Source: JBGTFE01 sp049799955 (GTDB lineage Bacteria > Acidobacteriota > Blastocatellia > Pyrinomonadales > Pyrinomonadaceae). From it: 64,000 nucleotides of DNA. Of the stretch, positions 52,046 to 59,686 are shown one piece after another; position 1 is the first letter of the stretch; every line of letters starts with the position of its first letter. The stretch is taken from assembly GCA_049799955.1 (NCBI GenBank), contig JBARIW010000142.1, forward strand, positions 1 to 64,000, written 5' to 3'. The position numbers and the translations under genes are program-made. The notes under the pieces were generated by a model. That model had not been told where the DNA came from. It saw nothing but the letters and a program-made list of their open reading frames with translations, and did not search any database.

Positions 52046-53140
52046 TTATTTACTGCTCAATTCGCCGGTTTCGTGTCGCATCTCGGAAATTTCTTTCAGC
52101 GAAAGTCCGCGCTTAATTATCAAAATCAAGCCGATTAGCGTCCAAAAAATGATTCTGCCCTTACGAATAATCGCCAGCGTTACGCCGACGCCCGCGCCTA
52201 AAGCCAGTGTTTCGGTTACAAATTGCGCTCCGGCTTCGTCAACTCCGATGAGAAAAGGAACTAATTTGAAAACGACCGTGATAATTCGGCTGATTGATTC
52301 GAGCAGAAATGCCGTGAAAATGCTCGGCAAAACATTGCTGATACGGCTTAGGACAAACCAGACTTCCAGAATTCCGAGCGCGTGAAACGCGACCTGAAGC
52401 AGAATAATCGGCAAAAATCGGTTCGGGTAACGGCGATAAAATCCGTAAATCAGATTTTCAAAAAGCCTTACGTGAAGCCTTCCGTTCTCCAGAAATTTTC
52501 TGCCGTAGCCCTTATCATAAATCTTCTCGCAAATCGCGCTGGCAAAATGCCACTGGCGAACGACCATGACGATTCCGAGCACCATCAGCGCGAGAATAAT
52601 TGCGATTGTAATGTCGATTGTTAAAATCCAACCGTCCGCAAGCTCGAAGCTTCGGAGAAAAGCAAACGCGCCGAGAATGATAAAAAGTCCTGTAATTAAT
52701 GAATAAAACAGATTTTCCGTCGCCACCGAAGACAATCCGACGACCAGCGGAACACGTTTTCTGACGGCGACCGCTTTCGTCGTGCCGCTGACAAGAATTC
52801 CGAGCGGAATCATCGTGCTCATCGCCTCGCCGATAATTATCGCCGGAATCGTGTCCTTTAAATCCAGCTTATAAGGCTCGTAAACCGAAAGCGTCCAAGC
52901 GACGGCGCGCGTAAACAGGCGCAGAAAATAAATAAAAATGAGCAGGAAAAATCCATCGAAACCGATTTTTTGAATTCCCAGAGCAATCTCGTGAAACCCG
53001 ACCGTGTAAATAAAATACGCGAATAAGCCGATGCCGAGAAGCGTAAATAAAACGCCGAGAATTTTCAGCCGGTCGAGATGTTTCTGGTTTGAGCTTTGAG
53101 GTGTGAGATTTGAAGTTTGAATTTCTGTTTCGGAATTCAC
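52046..53140 (-). CDS. Flippase-like membrane protein (LPG synthase TM family)
   Basis: 364 residues with about eight TM segments, of the UPF0104/lysylphosphatidylglycerol-synthase TM domain family (IPLGILVSGTTKAVAVRKRV, LIGVDEAGAQFVTETLALGA). There is no aminoacyl-transferase domain, so it is more likely a lipid flippase-like protein. Residues 6-19 (EIQTSNLTPQSSNQ) are encoded by six 7-mers (42 bp, a multiple of three) so the N-terminus is repeat-derived. Confidence 0.78.
   Translation of the reverse strand: MNSETEIQTSNLTPQSSNQKHLDRLKILGVLFTLLGIGLFAYFIYTVGFHEIALGIQKIGFDGFFLLIFIYFLRLFTRAVAWTLSVYEPYKLDLKDTIPAIIIGEAMSTMIPLGILVSGTTKAVAVRKRVPLVVGLSSVATENLFYSLITGLFIILGAFAFLRSFELADGWILTIDITIAIILALMVLGIVMVVRQWHFASAICEKIYDKGYGRKFLENGRLHVRLFENLIYGFYRRYPNRFLPIILLQVAFHALGILEVWFVLSRISNVLPSIFTAFLLESISRIITVVFKLVPFLIGVDEAGAQFVTETLALGAGVGVTLAIIRKGRIIFWTLIGLILIIKRGLSLKEISEMRHETGELSSK
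53084..53125. repeat. In-frame 7-mer array at the flippase N-terminus
   Basis: Six units CTGGTTT, GAGCTTT, GAGGTGT, GAGATTT, GAAGTTT, GAATTTC on the plus strand, exactly 42 bp. Confidence 0.8.
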
Positions 53141-53210
53141 TGCTTTTGCCTTTTCGCCGATGCGCCTTATATGATGGTAAATTATTTACTGGCGATTACA
53201 AAACGTAGAA

Positions 53211-53320
53211 AATCTTTGCGAACTTTGCGCCTTTGCGGGAAATTTTCTTATATAGTAAAAATTAGCTTGAAATTTTATGAAGCGCCTTTTCTCCCGCAAA
53301 GGCGCAAAGACGCAAAGATT
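53211..53320. repeat. Palindromic 8-mer repeat, caaagacg type
   Basis: Arms of about 29 bp (AATCTTTGCGAACTTTGCGC and its complement built of CAAAGACG/CAAAGGCG 8-mers) around an AT-rich core; in the spacer before the acyl-CoA dehydrogenase gene. Confidence 0.88.
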
Positions 53321-53356
53321 AATTGAAATTTTTATAAAATAAGGATAGATAAAAAT

Positions 53357-54538
53357 ATGAGTGCGACGGCTTTAGAAAAAGAATTTTTACCGCAGGCTTT
53401 GACTAGTTTGACCGAAGAAGAAGAATTGTTTCGCGCGTCCGTAAGAGAGTTTGCCGAAGGCGAAGTTTTGCCGCGTGTCGGGAAAATGGAACACGAATCC
53501 AAGCTCGACCCGGATTTAATCAAACAATGTTTCGAGCTCGGGCTTATGGCAATCGAATCGCCCGAAGAATACGGCGGCGCGGGTTCGACGATTTTCAACG
53601 CGATTCTGGCGATTGAAGAACTCGCGCGCGTTGACGCGAGCGTTTCGGTTTTCGTCGATGTTCATAACACGCTTGTAACAAACGCCTTTATGCGCTGGGC
53701 TTCGGACGAGCAAAAGAAAAAATATCTGCCGCAGATGGCTGAAGGCAAAGTCGGCGCATACGCATTGAGCGAAGCAAGTTCCGGCTCGGACGCTTTCGCG
53801 CTGAAAACAAAAGCGACCGACAAAGGCGATTATTGGGAAATCAACGGGCAGAAACTCTGGATTACAAACGGCAACGAAGCCGAAATCTTTATTCTTTTTG
53901 CGACGATTGACGCAAGTTTGGGCTATAAAGGCATCACGGCTTTCATCGTCGAAAAAGGTTTTGAAGGCTTTTCGGTCGGCAAAAAAGAAGACAAACTCGG
54001 AATCCGCGCATCTTCTACGACCGAACTGATTTTGGACAACTGCAAGGTTCCGAAAGAAAATGTCCTCGGCGAAGTCGGCAAAGGCTACAAAGTTTCGATT
54101 GAAACCTTAAACGAAGGCAGAATCGGCATCGCCGCGCAAATGCTCGGAATCGCGCAGGGCGCTTACGAAAACGCGCTTCGATACACAAAAGAACGCGAGC
54201 AGTTCGGGCAGTCAATCAACAGTTTTCAAGCCGTTCAATTCCAGCTCGCCGAAATGGCAGTCGAAATCGAAGCCGCTCGACTTTTAACCTACAACGCCGC
54301 GCGACTTAAAGACGCCGGAAAGTCATTCTTAAAAGAAGCGGCAATCGCCAAACTTTACACTTCGCGCGTGGCGGAAAAAGTGTCGTCAAAGGCAATCGAG
54401 CTTTACGGCGGCTACGGCTACGTGAAAGATTATCCGGTCGAAAAATTCTGGCGCGACTCGAAAATCGGCGCGATTTATGAAGGCACAAGCAATATGCAGC
54501 TTCAAACGATTGCGAAATTAATTATGAGCGGCAAGTAA
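53357..54538 (+). CDS. Acyl-CoA dehydrogenase, short/branched-chain type
   Basis: 393 residues, the usual length. Motifs: YALSEASSGSDAFALKTKA (FAD/substrate), KLGIRASSTTELILDNCKVP, GRIGIAAQMLGIAQGAYENA, RVAEKVSSKAIELYGGYGYV and IGAIYEGTSNMQLQTIAK, where the Glu of YEGTSN is the catalytic base. It oxidises acyl-CoA to enoyl-CoA, passing electrons to ETF. Chain-length preference cannot be fixed, though the sequence is closest to short/branched-chain enzymes. A branched-chain-type E1 gene lies 3 kb downstream, which fits a BCAA pathway loosely. Confidence 0.92.
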   Translation: MSATALEKEFLPQALTSLTEEEELFRASVREFAEGEVLPRVGKMEHESKLDPDLIKQCFELGLMAIESPEEYGGAGSTIFNAILAIEELARVDASVSVFVDVHNTLVTNAFMRWASDEQKKKYLPQMAEGKVGAYALSEASSGSDAFALKTKATDKGDYWEINGQKLWITNGNEAEIFILFATIDASLGYKGITAFIVEKGFEGFSVGKKEDKLGIRASSTTELILDNCKVPKENVLGEVGKGYKVSIETLNEGRIGIAAQMLGIAQGAYENALRYTKEREQFGQSINSFQAVQFQLAEMAVEIEAARLLTYNAARLKDAGKSFLKEAAIAKLYTSRVAEKVSSKAIELYGGYGYVKDYPVEKFWRDSKIGAIYEGTSNMQLQTIAKLIMSGK

Positions 54539-54543
54539 ACGTA

Positions 54544-54620
54544 AAGATGTCAGATGTTAGATGCCGGATGTCAGAAGAAAATTCGAACTAGCATCTGACA
54601 TCCGGCATCTGACATCTTTT
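54544..54620. repeat. Palindromic 7-mer repeat, agatgtc type, with T-run
   Basis: AGATGTC/AGATGTT/AGATGCC units and complements GCATCTGACATCCGGCATCT, ending in TTTTT. It abuts the ATG of the GNAT gene (2 bp). Confidence 0.88.
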
Positions 54621-54621
54621 T

Positions 54622-55137
54622 ATGAAAATTCGCAAAGCAACAATCGAAGATGCCGAAATGCTCGCCGATTTGTCCTACAAAACTTTCTGGGACGCTTTTC
54701 ACGAACATCCGAAAAACGCGCCCGACGATTTGGCGGATTATATGGCGAAAGCTTTTAATCAGGCACAAATCGGAAGTGAAATCTCCGACGAGAACTCGAT
54801 TTTTCTCATCGCCGAAATCGAAAACGAACCCGCAGGCTACGCAAAATTAATCATCGACAGCATCGAAGACGGAATCAGCGCGACAAAGCCGATTGAACTC
54901 AGCCGTCTTTATTCCAAACAGGAATTTTTGGGCAAAGGCGTCGGCGCGCGCTTGATGGAAGAATGTTTTGCGGTTGCTAAAAGATTAAACTGCGACACGA
55001 TGTGGCTCGGCGTTTGGGAATACAATCCGCGAGCGCAGAGGTTTTATGAAAAATACGGCTTTCGCGAAGTCGGCAAACACGTTTTTCTGCTCGGCTCCGA
55101 CGCGCAGACCGATTTGCTGATGCAGAAAGAGATTTAG
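54622..55137 (+). CDS. GNAT-family N-acetyltransferase
   Basis: 171 residues. GNAT fold: MKIRKATIEDAEMLADLSY, beta strands IFLIAEIENEPAGYAKLIID, acetyl-CoA loop LYSKQEFLGKGVGARLMEEC and GVWEYNPRAQRFYEKYGFRE. The substrate is unknown (small molecule or protein). The start codon is directly after a palindromic repeat, and the stop codon is part of the next palindrome. Confidence 0.85.
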   Translation: MKIRKATIEDAEMLADLSYKTFWDAFHEHPKNAPDDLADYMAKAFNQAQIGSEISDENSIFLIAEIENEPAGYAKLIIDSIEDGISATKPIELSRLYSKQEFLGKGVGARLMEECFAVAKRLNCDTMWLGVWEYNPRAQRFYEKYGFREVGKHVFLLGSDAQTDLLMQKEI

Positions 55138-55212
55138 CCGCGAACAAACACGAAAAGACACGAAATAATATTTGCTTTTTTTTCGTGTTCTTTCGTGTTT
55201 GTTCGAGGCTAA
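55134..55212. repeat. Palindromic repeat, gacacgaa type
   Basis: Arms TTAGCCGCGAACAAACACGA and complement, about 30 bp each, with CACGAAAA/GACACGAA-like units. The stop codon of the GNAT gene is within the left arm. Confidence 0.85.
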
Positions 55213-55229
55213 ATAAATCTTGCAATTAT

Positions 55230-55260
55230 CGCATGGATGAATTATTGTTTCATCTATGCG
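55230..55260 (+). promoter_or_regulatory. Hairpin covering the start codon of the radical SAM gene
   Basis: CGCATGGATGAA (55230-55241) and TTCATCTATGCG (55249-55260) pair at 11 of 12 positions, loop 7. The ATG at 55256 lies in the right arm. No Shine-Dalgarno is visible. It may regulate translation or be a protein-binding palindrome. Confidence 0.55.
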
Positions 55261-56254
55261 ATACATCGAAAATCCGCCGAATCCTTATCACAAATATTCA
55301 GCCGAGTTTGTGGGCGAACCGCCGCCGGTTAAGCTTGAGATTTTTGAAGAAATCGCCACGCGGAGCGTTATTACCAAAAGCAATATGCCCGAAATGGGCA
55401 TTCGTTATACGGTGAACTGTTATCGCGGCTGCATTCACGGCTGCACTTATTGTTTTGCCCGTCGTTATCACGAATTTTTGGGCTACGGCGCAGGAACTGA
55501 TTTTGAAACGAAAATCGTCGCAAAAGTAAACGCGCCGGAGATTTTGCGCGAGGAATTAAAGCGTACGCGGGAAAAAATCAGTCATCTTGAGTTTTCATTT
55601 GCGACCGACCCTTATTTGCCTCTGGAAGCTAATTATGAGCTGACGAGAAAATGTCTGATTGTCTGCCGCGATTTTCGGATGCCGGTCGGCGTTATCACAA
55701 AATCGCCTTTGATTACGCGGGATTTGGACGTTTTGGGCGAGCTCGACGCGACCATTTTCTTTTCGATTCCGTTTCCGACAATCGAAAAATCGAAACCGTT
55801 TGAGCCTTTTGTTCCCGTTCCCGAAGCGCGTTTCCGGGCGATGAAAACTTTGACGGACGCGGGTTTGAAAGTCGGCATCGGGATTGCGCCGGTAATTCCG
55901 GGCTATAACGATTCGGACATTCCGGTTTTGCTCGAAAAAGCCCGTGAAGCGGGCGCTGGCAGGGCGTTTATTAATTTAATTCATTTCGATTCGGAATCGA
56001 TTGAAGAATATTTTGTGCAGAAATTATTGGAAAAATTGCCGACAAAAGCCGATAAAATTCTCAACGCTTTGCGGCGCGAGCGCGGCGGACAACTGCGCCA
56101 CAAAACATTTGCCGAGCGGCGCGGCAAAACCGAGCAATGGCAGATGGCGGTAAAATTGTTCGATTTGCATTTCAAGCGTTTGGGTTTTGAGCGATTTGAG
56201 AAGCTTGAGAAAATAGAAGAAAAGTTTTTGCCGGTTCAGCAAAAATTATTCTAA
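55256..56254 (+). CDS. SPL-like radical SAM protein (PA0069/Rv2578c family)
   Basis: 332 residues. The radical SAM cluster motif is CIHGCTYC (C-x3-C-x2-C) preceded by NCYRG; SAM-binding elements include LEFSFATDPYLPLEANYELT and ITKSPLITRDLDVLGEL, and AGLKVGIGIAPVIPGYND. The family is related to spore photoproduct lyase but lacks an assigned reaction. Stand-alone cytosolic enzyme; neighbours give no pathway hint. Confidence 0.87.
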   Translation: MRYIENPPNPYHKYSAEFVGEPPPVKLEIFEEIATRSVITKSNMPEMGIRYTVNCYRGCIHGCTYCFARRYHEFLGYGAGTDFETKIVAKVNAPEILREELKRTREKISHLEFSFATDPYLPLEANYELTRKCLIVCRDFRMPVGVITKSPLITRDLDVLGELDATIFFSIPFPTIEKSKPFEPFVPVPEARFRAMKTLTDAGLKVGIGIAPVIPGYNDSDIPVLLEKAREAGAGRAFINLIHFDSESIEEYFVQKLLEKLPTKADKILNALRRERGGQLRHKTFAERRGKTEQWQMAVKLFDLHFKRLGFERFEKLEKIEEKFLPVQQKLF

Positions 56255-56263
56255 GAACATTTT

Positions 56264-56388
56264 ACCGCAGAGACGCGGAGACGCAGAGAAAAAATAGCCG
56301 AAAAAAACATAAATTATTTTTGTGCATCCTGTACATTTGCAGCTATTTGTTTTTTGAAATTCTCCGCGTCTCCGCGTCTCTGCGGTTT
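56264..56388. repeat. Palindromic tandem-arm repeat, agacgcgg type
   Basis: CGCAGAGACGCGGAGACGCA and its complement with a non-conserved core (about 75 bp) that differs from the copies at 250 and 21001. Confidence 0.88.
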
Positions 56389-56428
56389 GACTTTCCTTTT
56401 TCTTCAAAAATTCGGTATCTTGAAATTT

Positions 56429-56746
56429 ATGCAAAACAGAATCGAAGTTTTCAAACAAATGCTCGACGCCGACCCGGACAATGCGATGGTTTTGTTCGGT
56501 CTGGCAAACGAATATCAAAAACAAGAGGATTGGCAAATGGCAATCGAAACACTCGAAAATTATCTTTCCAAAGCCGACGACGAAGGCGCGGCTTACGGAA
56601 TGCTCGCAAAGGCTTACGAGCGAACGGGCGACAAAGAAAAAGCGCGCGCGATTTATGAAAGGGGAATCGCGGTTTCAAACGCGCACGGGCATCCTTCGAT
56701 GGCGCAGGATTTTCAGGAAACGCTCGATTTGGATTATGTGGATTAA
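56429..56746 (+). CDS. Small TPR-repeat protein
   Basis: 105 residues from ATG 56429; a longer frame from 56354 starts inside a repeat. Two to three tetratricopeptide units are visible: NAMVLFGLANEYQKQEDWQM, AIETLENYLSKADDEGAAYG, MLAKAYERTGDKEKARAIYE. Such small cytosolic TPR proteins mediate protein contacts. No partner can be named. Confidence 0.8.
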   Translation: MQNRIEVFKQMLDADPDNAMVLFGLANEYQKQEDWQMAIETLENYLSKADDEGAAYGMLAKAYERTGDKEKARAIYERGIAVSNAHGHPSMAQDFQETLDLDYVD

Positions 56747-56790
56747 GATATTAAACTATTTGTTTGCGCTGTGTCGCTGGTTTTGAATTT

Positions 56791-56997
56791 ATGAATGAGA
56801 TTATTTTCTTAGTGGAAAATGCTATTGAAGGCGGCTATACGGCGCGCGCGCTAGGTGAATCTATTTTCACCGAAGCAGATGATTTAGAAAGTTTACGTGA
56901 AAACATCCGTGAGGCTGTAGATTGTCATTTTGAAGCGGAAATAAAACCGAAGATGATTCGACTTCATTTTGTCAGCGAAGAAGTTTTTGCCGCGTGA
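56791..56997 (+). CDS. hicB: HicB-like antitoxin
   Basis: 68 residues from ATG 56791; a longer reading from 56764 has no support. The degenerate RNase H-like fold is NEIIFLVENAIEGGYTARAL, then GESIFTEADDLESLRENIRE and AVDCHFEAEIKPKMIRLHF. It should bind HicA and repress the operon. Small proteins of this type have often carried an erroneous 2-oxoisovalerate-dehydrogenase name, presumably from neighbours like the one here. Overlaps hicA by 4 bp (GTGA). Confidence 0.82.
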   Translation: MNEIIFLVENAIEGGYTARALGESIFTEADDLESLRENIREAVDCHFEAEIKPKMIRLHFVSEEVFAA

Positions 56998-57236
56998 GAC
57001 TACCGAGAGATATTTCAGGCGCGGATTTAGTCAGGGCTTTTCGCGTTTTAGGTTATGAAATAACCAGACAAACGGGAAGTCATATACGCTTAACAACTAG
57101 CGAAAACGGTACGCATCACGTTACAATTCCGAATCATAATCCATTAAGAATCGGCACATTTGCTGCTATCTTGGATGATGTGGGAACACATTTTAGAATA
57201 AATCGTCAGGAACTTTTATCAAGAATTAAATTATAG
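56994..57236 (+). CDS. hicA: HicA mRNA interferase toxin
   Basis: 80 residues, GTG start overlapping the hicB stop. dsRBD-like HicA fold with LPRDISGADLVRAFRVLGYE, the catalytic His in TGSHIRLTT (G-S-H), and HHVTIPNHNPLRIGTFAAIL. It cleaves mRNA when not bound by HicB. Order is antitoxin first. AT-rich compared with the downstream gene, suggesting transfer. Confidence 0.88.
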   Translation: MRLPRDISGADLVRAFRVLGYEITRQTGSHIRLTTSENGTHHVTIPNHNPLRIGTFAAILDDVGTHFRINRQELLSRIKL

Positions 57237-57263
57237 AAAAGCATTTATCAGGAGATTTTAAGA

Positions 57264-59594
57264 GTGGCAACAGCAACAAAAAAAGCCGACACGGCGAAAA
57301 GTAATAATAAAAAAACGCCGGCTAGAAAAACTGAAAGCGTGAAGAAATCGACGGCGAAAACGGTCGAGAAAAAACCGATGACGGTCGGCGACGGAATGCT
57401 CGACCATACGACCGCGCAGAAGACCGCGAAGGCAATCGAGCCGGACGAGCCGAAAAAAGCGTCGAAGAAAACCGGCAAAGCGATAGCCGCAAAATCAGAC
57501 AAATATCACGGGCTGGATGCCGAAACGATGGTCGGACTTTACCGCACGATGTATATGTCGCGGCGCATCGACGACAAGGAAATTCAGCTCAAAGCTTTAA
57601 ATAAAATCTTTTTCCAAATCAGCGGCGCGGGACACGAAGCGGTGCTGGTCGGCGCGGCTCTGGCGATGAAGCCCGCTTACGATTGGTTTTTTCCGTATTA
57701 CCGCGACCGCGCTTTGATGCTCGGACTCGGAATGACGGCGCAGGAAATGCTGCTTTCGGCAGTCGGCGCGGAATCTGACCCGAACTCGCACGGTCGGCAG
57801 ATGCCTTCGCACTGGGGACATAAAGATTTAAACGTTCCGTCGCAGTCTTCGTGTACCGGAACGCAGGCGCTGCACGCGGTCGGCGCGGCGGAAGCGGGTT
57901 ATCGCGCGTCTCTGCTCAAAGATTTGCAGGACAAAATCGTCGGTTTCAAAGGCGATGAAGTCGTTTATATGTCGGTCGGCGACGGCACGACGAGCGAAGG
58001 CGAATGGTGGGAAGCGCTGAACACGGCGAGCAATCTGAAATTGCCCGTAATTTTCGTCGTCGAAGATAACGGATACGCGATTTCCACGCCGGTCGAAGTC
58101 GGCACGGCGGGCGGCGATATTTCAAAATTAGTCGCCGGTTTTCCCGATTTATATATTCAAAAATGCGACGGAACGAATCCGCTCGAATCTTACGAAACCT
58201 TTAAAAAAGCCGTCGAATACTGCCGAGAACGAAAAGGTCCGGCTTTTGTTCACGCCAAAGTAATTCGCCCGTATTCGCACTCGCTTTCCGACGACGAAAA
58301 ATCGTACCGTCCCGAAGAGGAACGTCAAAAGGACGCGGAAATCGACCCGATTAAGACATTTGCCGAATTTTTAATGACCGAAGGAATTATCAGTTCGGAA
58401 GATTTGGAAGCTCTCCGCAAGGAAGTTGACGCGGAAATCAACGAGGCAGCGGACATTGCCGTCGCCACGCCGCAGCCCGCGCCCGAAACGGCTTTCAGAA
58501 ACGTTTTTTCGCCCGACGTTGACCCGACTTCGAAAGATTTCGACACCGAAGACGGCGCGGAACTTTCCGGCAACGCGGGAACGATGGTCGATTTGATTAA
58601 CCGTTGCCTCCACGAAGAAATGGAACGCGACGAGCGAATCGTGATTTTCGGCGAAGACGTGGCGGACTGCTCGCGCGAGGAATATCTGGAAACCGTCAAA
58701 GGCAAAGGCGGCGTTTTCAAAGTTACGGCAAATTTACAGCGCAAATTCGGCTCGGCGCGCGTTTTTAATTCGCCTTTGGCGGAAGCGAACATCATCGGTC
58801 GCGCCGTCGGGATGTCGATTCGCGGGCTGAAACCGGTCGTCGAGATTCAGTTTTTCGATTATATTTTTCCGGCGTTTCACCAGATTCGCAACGAAGTCGC
58901 CGTAACGCGCTGGCGTTCGGACGGCGACACGAAATGTCCGATGGTGATGCGCGTTCCGGTCGGCGGATATTTAAAAGGCGGCGCGGTTTATCACTCGCAA
59001 AGCGGCACGACGCTTTTCGCGCACACGCCCGGTTTGATGATTGTTTATCCTTCAAACGCGCTCGACGCGAACGGTCTGCTTCGCACCTCGATTCGCTGCG
59101 ACGACCCGGTTTTGTTTCTCGAACACAAACATCTTTACCGTCAGGTTTACAACAAATCGCAGTATCCAGGTTCGGAGTTTTTGATTCCGTTCGGCAAGGC
59201 AAAAGTCGTCCGCGAGGGAACCGACATAACAATCGTAACTTTCGGCGCGCTCGTCCAGCGTTCGTTCGAAGCGGCAAAACGTCTGGAAAAACAAGGCTTT
59301 TCGGTTGAAGTTATAGATTTGCGAACGCTCGTTCCATACGATTGGGAAGCGATTGCCGAATCGGTGAAAAAGACTTCGCGCGTTATCGTCGCGCACGAAG
59401 ACCCGCTTTCATACGGCTACGGAGCGGAAATCGCGGCGCGAATCTCGGATGAATTATTTGAATATCTCGACGCGCCCGTCCGGCGCGTCGGCGCGACCGA
59501 TACGTTTGTCGCCTACGCGCCGCAAATGGAAGATTTCATTCTGCCGCAGATTGAAGACGTTGAAAAAGCCGTCGCGGAATTGATGAAATACTAA
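57264..59594 (+). CDS. Fused 2-oxoacid dehydrogenase E1 (alpha-beta), with lysine-rich N-terminal tail
   Basis: 776 residues from GTG with AGGAG 9 bp upstream. Residues about 1-80 are a Lys/Ala/Thr-rich histone H1-like tail (TPARKTESVKKSTAKTVEKK). The alpha half (about 80-400) has the thiamine-diphosphate motif MSVGDGTTSEGEWWEAL with EDNGYAIS; the beta half (about 435-776) has VIFGEDVADCSREEYLETV and VEIQFFDYIFPAFHQIRNEV. This single-chain arrangement is seen in branched-chain or pyruvate-type E1 of several phyla and would pair with separate E2/E3. Substrate is uncertain; branched-chain 2-oxoacids are favoured. Confidence 0.88.
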   Translation: MATATKKADTAKSNNKKTPARKTESVKKSTAKTVEKKPMTVGDGMLDHTTAQKTAKAIEPDEPKKASKKTGKAIAAKSDKYHGLDAETMVGLYRTMYMSRRIDDKEIQLKALNKIFFQISGAGHEAVLVGAALAMKPAYDWFFPYYRDRALMLGLGMTAQEMLLSAVGAESDPNSHGRQMPSHWGHKDLNVPSQSSCTGTQALHAVGAAEAGYRASLLKDLQDKIVGFKGDEVVYMSVGDGTTSEGEWWEALNTASNLKLPVIFVVEDNGYAISTPVEVGTAGGDISKLVAGFPDLYIQKCDGTNPLESYETFKKAVEYCRERKGPAFVHAKVIRPYSHSLSDDEKSYRPEEERQKDAEIDPIKTFAEFLMTEGIISSEDLEALRKEVDAEINEAADIAVATPQPAPETAFRNVFSPDVDPTSKDFDTEDGAELSGNAGTMVDLINRCLHEEMERDERIVIFGEDVADCSREEYLETVKGKGGVFKVTANLQRKFGSARVFNSPLAEANIIGRAVGMSIRGLKPVVEIQFFDYIFPAFHQIRNEVAVTRWRSDGDTKCPMVMRVPVGGYLKGGAVYHSQSGTTLFAHTPGLMIVYPSNALDANGLLRTSIRCDDPVLFLEHKHLYRQVYNKSQYPGSEFLIPFGKAKVVREGTDITIVTFGALVQRSFEAAKRLEKQGFSVEVIDLRTLVPYDWEAIAESVKKTSRVIVAHEDPLSYGYGAEIAARISDELFEYLDAPVRRVGATDTFVAYAPQMEDFILPQIEDVEKAVAELMKY

Positions 59595-59623
59595 ACATTA
59601 ATTTCAGGGATTTTATTTGTACG

Positions 59624-59667
59624 AAAAATAGAGTTTGTCTTTACGAAAACAAACTCTATTTTTTTTC
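59624..59667 (+). terminator. Intrinsic terminator after the E1 gene
   Basis: A 12-bp perfect stem AATAGAGTTTGT/ACAAACTCTATT with a 10-base loop and a run of T. Confidence 0.93.
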
Positions 59668-59686
59668 GTATTCTGTTTGTAAAATT

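Noticed and set aside
56246..56536. Minus-strand small frame spanning a repeat
   Set aside because: Composed largely of repeat sequence and antisense of the TPR gene.
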